A stretch of DNA of 64,000 nt from Streptomyces pactum (GTDB lineage: Bacteria > Actinomycetota > Actinomycetes > Streptomycetales > Streptomycetaceae), in NCBI RefSeq assembly GCF_002005225.1, contig NZ_CP019724.1, positions 7,420,001 through 7,484,000 of the forward strand. The letters run 5' to 3'. Below, one piece after another: positions 50,406 to 59,240 of this stretch (within the stretch, counting starts at the first letter, position 1; each line of letters opens with the position of its first letter). A program made the position numbers and the translations under genes. Below the pieces are notes generated by a model. That model was given only the letters and a program-made list of their open reading frames with translations. It did not search any database and was not told the origin of the DNA.

Positions 50406-52676
50406 ATGAAGTTCACCGACGGCTTCTGGCTCATCCGCGAGGGCGTGCATCTCTCGTACGCCACTGAGGTACGCGATGTGCGCCCCGAATCGAAGCGCTT
50501 CACCGCTCATGCCGCCGTGAAGAAGGTGACGCGGAGGGGGGACACGCTCAACGCGCCGCTCCTCACGGCCGAATGCTTCTCTCCCGCCGAGGGCGTCATC
50601 GGCGTCCGCGTCACCCACCACGCCGGCAAGCGCCGGCCGGGCCCCGACTTCGCCCTCACGGGCGCCGCGGACGGTGCCGGCGCGGTGCGCCAGGAAGGCA
50701 CGGTCACCGAACTGACCAGCGGCCCGCTCTCCCTCCGCCTGGACCGCGAGGGCCCCTGGGGGCTCACCTTCCACGACGCGGACGGACGCGAGCTGACCCG
50801 CGCGGGCGCCAGGAGCACGGCCTTCGCCACCACCGGCGACGGCGGACACCACATGCTGAGCCGGCTCGCGCTCGGCGTCGGCGAGCAGATCTACGGCCTC
50901 GGCGAGCGCTTCACCCCGTTCGTCAAGAACGGCCAGGTCGTCGACATGTGGCAGGCCGACGGCGGCACCAGCAGCGAGCAGGCGTACAAGAACATCCCCT
51001 TCTACCTCTCCTCGCGCGGCTACGGCGTCTTCGTCAACCATCCCGGCGCCGTCTCCTTCGAGGTCGGCTCCGAGTCCGTCGGCCAGGTGCAGTTCAGCGT
51101 CGAGGACCAGACGCTGGAGTACTACGTCGTCGCCGGCCCCACCCCCAAGGAGGTCCTCACCCGCTACACCGCCCTCGCCGGCCGCCCCGCCCTGCCGCCC
51201 GCCTGGTCCTTCGGCCTCTGGCTCACCACGTCCTTCACCACCTCCTACGACGAGGAGACGGTGACGACGTTCGTCGACGGCATGGCCGAGCGCGGCATCC
51301 CGCTGTCCGTCTTCCACTTCGACTGCTTCTGGATGCGCGAGTACCAGTGGTGCGACTTCCAGTGGGACCCGGACGTCTTCCCCGACCCGGACGGCATGCT
51401 CGCCCGGCTCAAGGCCAGGGGCCTCAAGGTCAGCGCCTGGATCAACCCGTACATCGCCCAGAAGTCCCCCCTCTTCGACGAGGCCGCCGCGCTCGGGCAC
51501 CTGGTGCGCCGGCCGGACGGCGACATCTGGCAGTGGGACCTGTGGCAGGCCGGGATGGGCCTGGTGGACTTCACCAGCCCGGCCGCCCGCGACTGGTACG
51601 CCGGAAAGCTCAAGCCGCTGCTCGACCAGGGCGTGGACTGCTTCAAGACGGACTTCGGCGAGCGCGTCCCCACCGACGTCGTCTGGCACGACGGCTCCGA
51701 CCCGGAGCGGATGCACAACTACTACACGCACCTGTTCAACCGCACCGTCTTCGAACTCCTGGAGAAGGAGCGCGGACAGGGCGAGGCCGTCCTCTTCGCC
51801 CGCTCCGCGACCGCGGGCGGCCAGCAGTACCCCGTCCACTGGGGCGGCGACTGCTGGTCGTCCTTCGAGGCGATGGCCGAGTCGCTGAGGGGCGGCCTGT
51901 CCCTGTCCCTGAGCGGCTTCGGCTTCTGGAGCCACGACATCGGCGGCTTCGAGGGCACACCCGACCCGGCCGTCTTCAAGCGCTGGCTGGCCTTCGGCCT
52001 GCTCTCCTCGCACAGCCGCCTGCACGGCTCCTCGTCGTACCGGGTGCCGTGGGAGTTCGGCGAGGAGGCGGTCGGCGTCGCCCGGAGCTTCACCCTCCTC
52101 AAGCACCGCCTGATGCCCTACCTGTACGGCGTCGCCGCCGAGGCGCACCGCACCGGCGTGCCGATGATGCGTCCGATGGTCCTGGAGTTCCCGCACGATC
52201 CGGGCTGCCGCCCGCTGGACCGCCAGTACATGCTCGGCCCCGACCTCCTGGTCGCCCCGGTCTTCACCGAGGACGGCGAGGTCGAGGTCTACCTCCCCGA
52301 GGGCACCTGGACCCACCTCCTGACCGGTGAGCGCGTCACCGGCCCGGCCTGGCGCACCGAGCGGCACGGCTACGACAGTCTGCCGCTGTACGTCCGTGAG
52401 GGCGCCGTCCTGCCGCTGGCCTCCGACGACGGCCGCCCCGACGGCGACTGGCTGGACGCCCCCACCCTGCTGGTCCACCCGCCCGCCGACGTGGACTACG
52501 CGGCCGAGGCCACCGTGCCCGACCTGCTGGGCATGCCGGCCGCGACGTTCCGCGTACGGCGCGACGGGGACGTCCTGCGGGTCACCGCGAGCGGCACCGG
52601 CCGACCGTTCACCGTGCGCGTCGCGGGCGGGGCGAGCGCGGAGGGCAGCGGGGAGGTGAGCGTGCCGCTGGGGTGA
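50406..52676 (+). CDS. Alpha-xylosidase, glycoside hydrolase family 31 (YicI-like)
   Basis: Cytoplasmic GH31 enzyme of 756 aa that removes alpha-1,6-linked xylose from the non-reducing end of xyloglucan oligosaccharides or isoprimeverose. The N-terminal beta-sandwich is followed by the (beta/alpha)8 barrel, with the nucleophile Asp in DCFKTDFGERVPTD (KTDFGE is the YicI-type signature, near residue 416) and the acid/base Asp in YPVHWGGDCWSSFEAM (~483). HFDCFWMREYQWCDFQWD is the substrate-binding segment of xylosidases. It is divergent from the GH1-ABC operon. Its presence makes xyloglucan fragments the best guess for the transported sugar. Confidence 0.93.
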   Translation: MKFTDGFWLIREGVHLSYATEVRDVRPESKRFTAHAAVKKVTRRGDTLNAPLLTAECFSPAEGVIGVRVTHHAGKRRPGPDFALTGAADGAGAVRQEGTVTELTSGPLSLRLDREGPWGLTFHDADGRELTRAGARSTAFATTGDGGHHMLSRLALGVGEQIYGLGERFTPFVKNGQVVDMWQADGGTSSEQAYKNIPFYLSSRGYGVFVNHPGAVSFEVGSESVGQVQFSVEDQTLEYYVVAGPTPKEVLTRYTALAGRPALPPAWSFGLWLTTSFTTSYDEETVTTFVDGMAERGIPLSVFHFDCFWMREYQWCDFQWDPDVFPDPDGMLARLKARGLKVSAWINPYIAQKSPLFDEAAALGHLVRRPDGDIWQWDLWQAGMGLVDFTSPAARDWYAGKLKPLLDQGVDCFKTDFGERVPTDVVWHDGSDPERMHNYYTHLFNRTVFELLEKERGQGEAVLFARSATAGGQQYPVHWGGDCWSSFEAMAESLRGGLSLSLSGFGFWSHDIGGFEGTPDPAVFKRWLAFGLLSSHSRLHGSSSYRVPWEFGEEAVGVARSFTLLKHRLMPYLYGVAAEAHRTGVPMMRPMVLEFPHDPGCRPLDRQYMLGPDLLVAPVFTEDGEVEVYLPEGTWTHLLTGERVTGPAWRTERHGYDSLPLYVREGAVLPLASDDGRPDGDWLDAPTLLVHPPADVDYAAEATVPDLLGMPAATFRVRRDGDVLRVTASGTGRPFTVRVAGGASAEGSGEVSVPLG

Positions 52677-52764
52677 GGCCGGTGGCGGTGACGGGAGCGA
52701 AGGCCCGGCGGCACGCCGTGGCGGATCGCGTGCCGACGGGACGTCGCACCCAGCACCGCGTCCG

Positions 52765-53967
52765 TCAGCGGTCGAGGCCGGCCAGCGCCGTCAGCAGGCG
52801 GTCCACGTCGTCCGTGCTGCTGTACGGCGCCAGCCCGACCCGTACGCCGCCCTCGTCGCCGAGCCCCAGCCGGCGGGAGGCCTCCAGGGCGTAGAAGGAC
52901 CCGGCGGGCGCGTCCACCGCCCGCTCGGCCAGTCGCCGGTGGACGTCGGCCGGGCGCAGGCCCGCCACGGTGAACAGCAGGGTCGGCGTGCGCCGCGCGG
53001 CCCGCGAGTACACGGTGATCCCGCCGAGGTCCGCCAGCCCACGCTCGATCCGCTCACGCAGCGCGTCCTCGTGGGCCTTGAGCGCCGCGAAGGAGGCGAC
53101 CAGCCGGTCCCGGCGGCTGCCCCGCGCGTCCGGCTCCAGGCCCGCGAGGAAGTCCACCGCGGCACGGGCGCCGGCCAGCAGCTCGTACGGCAGCGTCCCC
53201 AGCTCGAAGCGCTCGGGGACGGCGTCGCTGGACGGCAGCAGCTTGTCCGGGCGCAGCGTCTCCAGGAACTCGGGCCGGGCCGCCAGCACCCCCAGGTGCG
53301 GACCGAGGAACTTGTACGGGGAGCACACCAGCGTGTCCGCGCCGAGCGCCGCCGGGTCGACGACGGCGTGCGAGGCGTAGTGCACCGCGTCGACGTGGAG
53401 CAGCGCGCCGACGCCGTGCGCCAGGCGGGCGATGGCCGGCAGGTCGGGCATGGTGCCGATGAGGTTGGACGCGGCCGTCACCGCGACCAGGCGGGTGCGC
53501 GGGGAGAGCACCGCCTCGATGTGCCCGGGGAGCAGTTCACCGGTGGCCGGGTCGAAGTCCGCCCAGCGCACGCTCGCGCCCGCCGCCTCCGCCGCCTGGG
53601 TCCAGGGCCGGATGTTGGAGTCGTGGTCGAGGCGGCTGACGACCACCTCGTCACCCGGCCGCCACGTCCTGGCGAGGGTCCGGGACAGGTCGTAGGCGAG
53701 CTGGGTGGCGCTGCGGCCGAGGACGACCCCCCGCGGCTCGGCGCCCAGCAGGTCGGCGAGCGCGCTCCGGGCGCCCGCGACGATGTCGTCCGCGTTGCGT
53801 TCGCCCTCGGTCGTCCGGCCGCGGTTGGCCAGCGGGTTGGCCAGCGCCTCGGCGACGGCGTCGATGACGGGCTGCGGGGTCTGGGTGCCGCCCGGCGCGT
53901 CGAAGCGGGCCGAGCCGGACTTCAGGGCGGGGATCTGCGCGCGGATCGCGTCGACGTCGAGGGCCAT
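52765..53967 (-). CDS. Cysteine desulfurase-like aminotransferase class V protein
   Basis: PLP-dependent enzyme of 400 aa. FDAPGGTQTPQPVIDAVAEAL begins the fold; VVSRLDHDSNIRPWTQAA, LHVDAVHYASH and the Schiff-base lysine in VCSPYKFLGPHLGVL follow. The pattern corresponds to the cysteine desulfurase-like subgroup, and lacks a visible catalytic cysteine loop of SufS/IscS in the expected C-terminal area, so sulfur transfer is not assured. Kynureninase-like or selenocysteine-lyase-like activity is possible. It stands alone on the minus strand; its start at 53967 follows the Met-Ala-Leu-Asp sequence. Confidence 0.85.
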   Translation of the reverse strand: MALDVDAIRAQIPALKSGSARFDAPGGTQTPQPVIDAVAEALANPLANRGRTTEGERNADDIVAGARSALADLLGAEPRGVVLGRSATQLAYDLSRTLARTWRPGDEVVVSRLDHDSNIRPWTQAAEAAGASVRWADFDPATGELLPGHIEAVLSPRTRLVAVTAASNLIGTMPDLPAIARLAHGVGALLHVDAVHYASHAVVDPAALGADTLVCSPYKFLGPHLGVLAARPEFLETLRPDKLLPSSDAVPERFELGTLPYELLAGARAAVDFLAGLEPDARGSRRDRLVASFAALKAHEDALRERIERGLADLGGITVYSRAARRTPTLLFTVAGLRPADVHRRLAERAVDAPAGSFYALEASRRLGLGDEGGVRVGLAPYSSTDDVDRLLTALAGLDR

Positions 53968-54063
53968 GTGCACTCCAACCGAAGGCGGGGACTCGCGCCT
54001 CATGATCGCAGCCGAGCGGCGTCCGGAACAGACGCGCGTGACGGACGGGTACCCAATGGTCAG

Positions 54064-54145
54064 GAGTCCGGGCGGGTATACGGCGGCCGGGAGTCCGGGG
54101 TGGGAACGCGGCGGCCGGGAGTCCGGGCGGGCACGCGACGCCCGC
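54064..54145. repeat. Degenerate 27/28-bp tandem repeat, three units
   Basis: Units start GAGTCCGGG at 54064, 54091 and 54119 and share the GGCGGG..CGGCGGCCGG pattern. They fill part of the gap between the desulfurase-like gene and the DUF3533 gene. Confidence 0.75.
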
Positions 54146-54212
54146 GAACGCGAGGGGTGAGCGACGGCGGCGAGCGCGGAGGGGTACGCGACCGTCGCGC
54201 GTCCCGTACGGG

Positions 54213-55277
54213 TCAGGAGTCCGCGGCGTGCGCCGGCTGTTTCTCGCGGCCGCCGGGATGGCGGTGCCGCCAGATCCAGAAGACCGCGCAGGACAGCAGC
54301 GCCCACCCGCCCAGCACCAGGAACGGGAACGCGTGCTGATGGCCCTGGAAGTACACCGCGGTGTGCTGGGCGTTGACCGAGGCCCCGGGCGGCAGCCACT
54401 GGCCGATCGCCCCCAGCGGGGACGGCAGCAGCGGCCAGGACACCGCGCCGCCGGACGAGGGATTGCCGAGGAGCACCATCAGTCCCCAGGTCGGCAGCAT
54501 CGCCCAGCGTCCGAACAGGGTGTTGAACATGGTGAAGACCATGCCGGACGCGAACATCGTGAGCGCCAGGATCAGCCACGACTCGGCGAACGGCAGATCG
54601 AGCGCGTTCAGCAGCCAGTCCACCGTCGCGGCGATGGCGAACCCGCCGAGCAAGGCGTAGGCGGCCGTGAAGAGGATGCGTTCGGCGGGCGTCAGGGAGC
54701 GCGCGTGCACGCTTAGCTGGATCGCCCCGACGAAGCCGATGATGACCGCGGCCAGCGAGATGTAGAAGATCGCCAGCCCGCGCGGGTCGCCCTCCTGCAA
54801 GGGGTTGATGTCGCGGACGGTGACCTCGACGCCGGTCCTTCTCCCCACGGCCGGCGCGGTGTCGGCGAGTACCTGGGCGACCGAGGCGCCCGACGCGCTG
54901 GAGAGGTCGAGCACGGCGGTCCGTCCGTCGTCGCGCAGCTCGAAGATCGCGAAGACCTCCTGGTCCTGGATCGCCTCGCGGGCCGCGGCCTCGCTCTCGT
55001 AGGGACGCACCTTGACCGAGGCGTTCAGCGCCTTCTCCAGGCCGTCCAGGAACGCTCGGCCCCGGGCCTCTTCGTACGAGCCGACCACGGCCGTGGGGAT
55101 CGAGTGCGGCGTCGGGTCCGCCATCGAGTAGGTGTACGAGCCGGCGAAGAGGCCCGCCGCCGCCGCGAGGATCAGCACCAGCACGGTGGCCGGCCAGAAC
55201 GGCGACTGCCGGAACGCGGACCACCGCTGCCCGCTCGTCGGAGGCTGGGCATGGGCGCCGTGGGACATGTGGGCCAT
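54213..55277 (-). CDS. DUF3533 / ABC-2-like membrane protein
   Basis: Membrane protein of 354 aa. One N-terminal helix (FWPATVLVLILAAAAGLFAGSYTYS) is followed by a large extracytoplasmic domain (residues ~55-175) and then five or six C-terminal helices. This plan, and segments such as IPTAVVGSYEEARGRAFLDGL and WLPPGASVNAQHTAVYFQGH, fit DUF3533 and the YhgE/Pip-like ABC-2 permease clan. No ATPase lies adjacent. The start at 55277 or 55268 cannot be decided. Its role may be export or envelope-related, unproven. Confidence 0.8.
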   Translation of the reverse strand: MAHMSHGAHAQPPTSGQRWSAFRQSPFWPATVLVLILAAAAGLFAGSYTYSMADPTPHSIPTAVVGSYEEARGRAFLDGLEKALNASVKVRPYESEAAAREAIQDQEVFAIFELRDDGRTAVLDLSSASGASVAQVLADTAPAVGRRTGVEVTVRDINPLQEGDPRGLAIFYISLAAVIIGFVGAIQLSVHARSLTPAERILFTAAYALLGGFAIAATVDWLLNALDLPFAESWLILALTMFASGMVFTMFNTLFGRWAMLPTWGLMVLLGNPSSGGAVSWPLLPSPLGAIGQWLPPGASVNAQHTAVYFQGHQHAFPFLVLGGWALLSCAVFWIWRHRHPGGREKQPAHAADS

Positions 55278-55337
55278 GCCGAGGACGTTTCCACAGCCGG
55301 GGCCGAAGGGCACCAAGAGCGCCGTCGCCCGGGGGGT

Positions 55338-55386
55338 CACGGAGCGTCAGCGGGGCCGGCCGCGCGGACCCTGCTGACGCTCCGTG
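55338..55386 (-). terminator. Hairpin downstream of the Dps gene
   Basis: A perfect 14-bp inverted repeat, 55338-55351 with 55373-55386, closes on a GC-rich 21-base loop between the dps stop and the DUF3533 start. Confidence 0.75.
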
Positions 55387-55427
55387 AGCAGGGCCGGCCG
55401 CGCGTGCGCGGGGTCCCCGGCGCGGAG

Positions 55428-56021
55428 TCAGGCGTGCACCAGCGGCGTGTCCACCAGATGCTCCGCCACGAACCACGCCTGCAACTCGTTGGTGCGCACG
55501 ACCTCGGAGACGAGGAGGTCGTTGGTGCCGTCGTCGCCGAGGTCCTGCGTGCGGGCCGCCGCGTCGTGACAGTCGGTCAGGATCAGCTCGTGCGCCTCCA
55601 GCAGCCGCGAGAGCATGGACGGCACCTCCTCGACGCCGTCCGGCGGACGCGGCACGGTCGTGATCTCGGCGACGTGCCGGGGGTCGCCGATCGCGACGCC
55701 GCCGAGCGTCTGGACGCGCTCGGCGATGGTGTCGATCAGCTCCAGTTGCTCGCCCGCGTGCTTGTCCAGCAGCAGGTGCAGTTGGTAGAACGTCGCCCCG
55801 CGCATGAGCCAGTGGTACTTCTTGTACAGGTCGTGCAGGATCCGGGTGTCCGCCAGGACCTTGTTGAGCCGCTGGCAGGAGTAGAGGCGGGTCTCCATGG
55901 TCAGGGCCACGGGGAACTGCTTGACGGTGCCGAACTCCTGGATGGTCCGGCCCTTCTGGTGCAGCCAGGGCTGGCTGCCGTCGGACCGGTGCTCCACGGA
56001 CGACGACTCGGGGTTGCTCAC
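55428..56021 (-). CDS. dps: Dps-family ferritin-like DNA-protection protein
   Basis: Dodecameric miniferritin subunit of 197 aa that oxidises and stores iron and can protect DNA. The ferroxidase motif spans YKKYHWLMRGATFYQLHLLLDKHAGEQLELIDTIAERVQTLGG, with the conserved His, Asp and Glu of Dps dimer interfaces. An N-terminal tail of ~35 residues (SSSVEHRSDGSQPWLHQKG) precedes the four-helix bundle and may affect assembly. The start is GTG at 56021 with AAGGAG eight bases before. By neighbourhood it may be the DpsC-type paralogue of Streptomyces, but I cannot prove that from sequence. Confidence 0.92.
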   Translation of the reverse strand: MSNPESSSVEHRSDGSQPWLHQKGRTIQEFGTVKQFPVALTMETRLYSCQRLNKVLADTRILHDLYKKYHWLMRGATFYQLHLLLDKHAGEQLELIDTIAERVQTLGGVAIGDPRHVAEITTVPRPPDGVEEVPSMLSRLLEAHELILTDCHDAAARTQDLGDDGTNDLLVSEVVRTNELQAWFVAEHLVDTPLVHA

Positions 56022-56172
56022 GCCTGGACTCCTTCTGGAAAGGACTGAAAGGTGTGCCGGCGCGGGGTGGACCGGCTCCGGTCCCCCCGCGACAGTCGAC
56101 CAGCCGCATGCCGGGCCCGCAAACGCTGGGGGTTGTCCAGACATTCGCTCCGCACTTATGGTCTGCCGCAGA

Positions 56173-56187
56173 GCAAGCGCTTTCTAG
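56173..56187 (+). promoter_or_regulatory. Putative LacI-family operator before the Gfo/Idh operon
   Basis: GCAAGCGCTTTCTAG, identical to 1675-1689 upstream of the pectate lyase. It lies 44 bases before the start codon, where repressor binding would block transcription. Confidence 0.65.
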
Positions 56188-56230
56188 CGGCGTGCGCGCA
56201 TGTCGTGCGCCGGCGTCCGAGGAGGACCGC

Positions 56231-57346
56231 ATGTCCCCACGTCCCGCCCGCCGCCGGGTCGCCGTGGTCGGTACCGGTGCCATCGTCACCGGCAGCCACC
56301 TGCCCGCCCTCAGAGCTCACGCCGACCGTACGGAACTGGTGGCCGCCGTGGACGTGGACCCGGCCCGGCTCGACGCCTTCCGGGCCGAGGCGGGCGGCGG
56401 CGTCGCCGGGTACACGTCGATGGGCGCCATGCTGGACGCCGTACGCCCCGACCTCGTGCTCGTCGGTACGCCGCCGTCCCTGCACCGGGAGCAGACGGTG
56501 GCCGCGCTCAAGGCCGGTGCCTGGGTGCTGTGCGAGAAGCCGCTGTGCCTCTCCCTCGCCGAGTACGACGACATCGCGGCGGCCGAGGAGGCGTCCGGTG
56601 CCTACGCGTCCGTGATCTTCCAGCACCGGTACGGTTCGGGCGCCGCGCACGCCCGTGACCTGATCGCGAGCGGCGAGCTGGGCGCCCCGCTGGTCGCCCA
56701 CTGCCAGACCACCTGGCACCGCGACGCCGCCTACTACGCGGTGCCGTGGCGCGGACGCTGGGCCACCGAGGGCGGCGGCCCGACCATGGGCCACGGCATC
56801 CACCAGTACGACCTGCTGCTGCACCTGCTCGGCCCCTGGGCGGAGGTGCGGGCCATGGCGTCCCGCCTGGTCCACGACACCGAGAGCGAGGACGTCTCCA
56901 CCGCCCTGGTGCGGTTCCGGAACGGCGCCCTCGCCACCGTCGTCAACAGCGTGCTCTCCCCGCACGAGGTGAGCCGCGTCCGTGTCGACTGCGCCGACGC
57001 GACGGTCGAGCTGACCCACCTGTACGGGCACCGCAACGACGACTGGACCTACACCCCCGCCCGGCACGTCGCCGCCGAGCGGGCCGCCGCCTGGCGCACC
57101 CCGGCGGCGGACGTGCCCAGCTCCCACACCGCGCAGCTCGGCGCCGTGCTGGACGCCTGGGACACCGGCACCAGGCCGCCCGGCAGCGGTCCCGGTGCCC
57201 GCGACACGCTCGAGTTCGCCGCCGCGCTGTACAAGGCGGCGTTCACCGGGCGGCCCGTCCTCGCGGGCGAGATCGCACCCGGTGACCCCTTCCACTCGGC
57301 CATGCACGGCGACCACCCCGACTGGGCCCCCGAGGAGCGCGCGTGA
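56231..57346 (+). CDS. Gfo/Idh/MocA-family oxidoreductase
   Basis: NAD(P)-dependent sugar or inositol dehydrogenase-like enzyme of 371 aa. The Rossmann motif VAVVGTGAIVTGSHLPALRAH opens the protein and the conserved CEKPLCLSL follows near residue 102 (the EKP motif). GPTMGHGIHQYDLLLHLLGPW contains the catalytic histidine. The start at 56231 is five bases after GGAGG. It is the first gene of a three-gene operon and carries an operator shared with a pectate lyase, so a uronate or related plant-sugar derivative is a plausible substrate. Confidence 0.9.
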   Translation: MSPRPARRRVAVVGTGAIVTGSHLPALRAHADRTELVAAVDVDPARLDAFRAEAGGGVAGYTSMGAMLDAVRPDLVLVGTPPSLHREQTVAALKAGAWVLCEKPLCLSLAEYDDIAAAEEASGAYASVIFQHRYGSGAAHARDLIASGELGAPLVAHCQTTWHRDAAYYAVPWRGRWATEGGGPTMGHGIHQYDLLLHLLGPWAEVRAMASRLVHDTESEDVSTALVRFRNGALATVVNSVLSPHEVSRVRVDCADATVELTHLYGHRNDDWTYTPARHVAAERAAAWRTPAADVPSSHTAQLGAVLDAWDTGTRPPGSGPGARDTLEFAAALYKAAFTGRPVLAGEIAPGDPFHSAMHGDHPDWAPEERA

Positions 57347-58272
57347 GCACCCTGAGCGTCAGTCACACGCACGGCGACCACATCGCCGTCACCGCCGCGA
57401 ACGGCACCGAGATCCTCCGCTACGTCTACCGCCCCGACCCCGAGGCCTTCGAGTCCCGCAAGCCCTACGCCCACCCCGTGCGCACGCTCGCCGGACGTAC
57501 GGTGACCGGCTATCGCCCCAGCGACCACCGCTGGCACAAGGGCCTGCAGATGACGGCCAGTCACCTCTCCGGGCAGAACTTCTGGGGCGGCAACTGCTAT
57601 GTCCACGGCGAGGGTTACCGGGCCCTGCCCGAGCGCATCGGATCGATGCGGCACGACGGCTTCCCCGGCTTCACGGTCGAGGACGACCGGCTCACACTCA
57701 CCGAGAACCTCACCTGGATCGAGAACGCCGGCGCCGAGTGGGCCCGCGAGGAGCGCGGCCTGACCGTCCACTCGGTCGACGAGGAGGCCGGTGCCTGGGC
57801 CCTGGACTGGTCGATCCGCCTCACCAACACCCGTGCCGAGCCGTTGCTTTTCGGCTCCCCGACCACCGCCGGCCGGGAGATGGCCGGCTACACCGGCCTC
57901 CAGTGGCGCGGCCCCCGCGACTTCACCGGCGGCACCGCCTTCGCCCCGGGCACCGACGCGGACGCCGCCGAGCTGATGGGCACCCGCAGTCCGTGGCTCG
58001 CCTTCACCACCGAGCACGACGACGTCGACGCCCATTCCACGCTGGTCTTCGCGCACGCACCCGAGAACCTCGACCAGACGACCGCGATCCACCCCTCCCA
58101 CTGGTTCGTACGCGCCGAGCCGATCCCGACGGTGGCGTTCTCCTGGGCGTTCTTCGAGGAGTTCGAGCTGCCGCCGGGCGCTTCCTTCGCCTACCGCTAC
58201 CGCGTCGTGGTAGCCGACGGAGCCTGGGACGGCGACCGGGCCGCGACGTACCTGAAGAGGCTGCCGTGGTGA
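57343..58272 (+). CDS. PmoA-family protein (DUF6807)
   Basis: Protein of 309 aa matching the PmoA/DUF6807 family, whose members lie beside Gfo/Idh oxidoreductases in sugar-catabolic clusters. Recognisable segments are ILRYVYRPDPEAFESRKPYAHPVRTLAGRTVT, PSDHRWHKGLQMTASHLSGQNFWGGNCYV and the late HPSHWFVRAEPIPTVAFSW. The name derives from an early annotation and does not prove methane oxidation. The start GTG overlaps the Gfo/Idh stop (GTGA) and its own stop overlaps the cupin start, so the three are translationally coupled. Confidence 0.87.
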   Translation: MSTLSVSHTHGDHIAVTAANGTEILRYVYRPDPEAFESRKPYAHPVRTLAGRTVTGYRPSDHRWHKGLQMTASHLSGQNFWGGNCYVHGEGYRALPERIGSMRHDGFPGFTVEDDRLTLTENLTWIENAGAEWAREERGLTVHSVDEEAGAWALDWSIRLTNTRAEPLLFGSPTTAGREMAGYTGLQWRGPRDFTGGTAFAPGTDADAAELMGTRSPWLAFTTEHDDVDAHSTLVFAHAPENLDQTTAIHPSHWFVRAEPIPTVAFSWAFFEEFELPPGASFAYRYRVVVADGAWDGDRAATYLKRLPW

Positions 58273-59030
58273 GCGGTCCCGAGGCCGCCCCTCCCCATCC
58301 GCTGCCCGGCGCGGTGGGCCTGTCCCACCTGAGTGCCTACGACTGGGCGGCGACCGACGGCGTGTGCGGCGGCAGTCCCCACCTGCACCTGGTGTGCACG
58401 GAGGCGTACGTCGTCACCGGCGGGCGCGGCGCGGTGCAGACGCTCAGCCCCGACGGCTACCGGGAGATGCCGCTGGAACCCGGCTCGGTCGCCTGGTTCA
58501 CGCCGGGCACCGTGCACCGCATGGTGCAGGGCGGCGGTCTGCGCGTCACGGTGCTGATGCAGAACAGCGGCCTGCCCGAGGCCGGGGACGCCGTCTTCAC
58601 CTTCCCGCCCGAGGTACTGGCCGACCCCGGGGCGTACACCGCGGCGGCCACGCTGCCGCCCGGCACCGGGCCGGAGACGGCGGCGGCGGCCCGGCGCCGC
58701 AGGGACCTCGCCGTCGAGGGCTACCTCGTCCTGCGCGAGGCCCTGGTCGCCGGGGACGACGGCCCGTACCGGGAGTTCCAGCGGGCCGCCGCCCGTCTGG
58801 TGCGCGACAAGGTGCCCGGCTGGCGGGACCTGTGGCGGGCCGGTGCGCTCGCCGCCGCCGAGCGCACCGGCGCCCAGCTCGACGCGCTCACCGGCGGCGA
58901 CCCGGCGTATCTCACCGAGGCCACCGCGTACGAGGCCGCGCCCACCCGGCTCGGCGGCTACGGCATGTGCGGCCGCCGCGACGAGTACGCGCTGCCGGGG
59001 ACGACGTTGCCGTACGAGGATGAGCGTTGA
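58269..59030 (+). CDS. Cupin-domain protein of a sugar-catabolic operon
   Basis: Protein of 253 aa with a single cupin barrel in the first ~110 residues. The metal-binding motif is HLHLVCTEAYVVTGGRGAVQTL, ending in PGSVAWFTPGTVHRMVQGGG, with three histidines and one glutamate. The helical C-terminal half (ARRRRDLAVEGYLVLREALVAG.., RLVRDKVPGWRDLWRAG) is not a known domain to me. Third in the Gfo/Idh-PmoA-cupin operon; the GTG at 58269 overlaps the previous stop. An isomerase or epimerase role would suit the context. Confidence 0.8.
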   Translation: MSGPEAAPPHPLPGAVGLSHLSAYDWAATDGVCGGSPHLHLVCTEAYVVTGGRGAVQTLSPDGYREMPLEPGSVAWFTPGTVHRMVQGGGLRVTVLMQNSGLPEAGDAVFTFPPEVLADPGAYTAAATLPPGTGPETAAAARRRRDLAVEGYLVLREALVAGDDGPYREFQRAAARLVRDKVPGWRDLWRAGALAAAERTGAQLDALTGGDPAYLTEATAYEAAPTRLGGYGMCGRRDEYALPGTTLPYEDER

Positions 59031-59082
59031 CGCTCCCGGCCGCCGACGTGCCGCGCGCACGGGGGAGTTGACCGGCCGGGAG

Positions 59083-59120
59083 GGTGGGACATCGGGACGT
59101 TCACGTCCCGATGTCCCACC
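59083..59120 (+). terminator. Strong hairpin terminator of the Gfo/Idh operon
   Basis: A perfect 17-bp stem (59083-59099 with 59104-59120) on a TTCA tetraloop, 52 bases after the cupin stop. Confidence 0.88.
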
Positions 59121-59240
59121 GGGCGGAAGAGTTAATGGACCATTAGGGCGGCGGATGTGTGAAAGGAGGGTCTGAATGCGCATCATCTTGACATGAACCT
59201 GCGGCCCGAGGGGCGGGTCGTAGCCTCATGGAGGTGTGGA

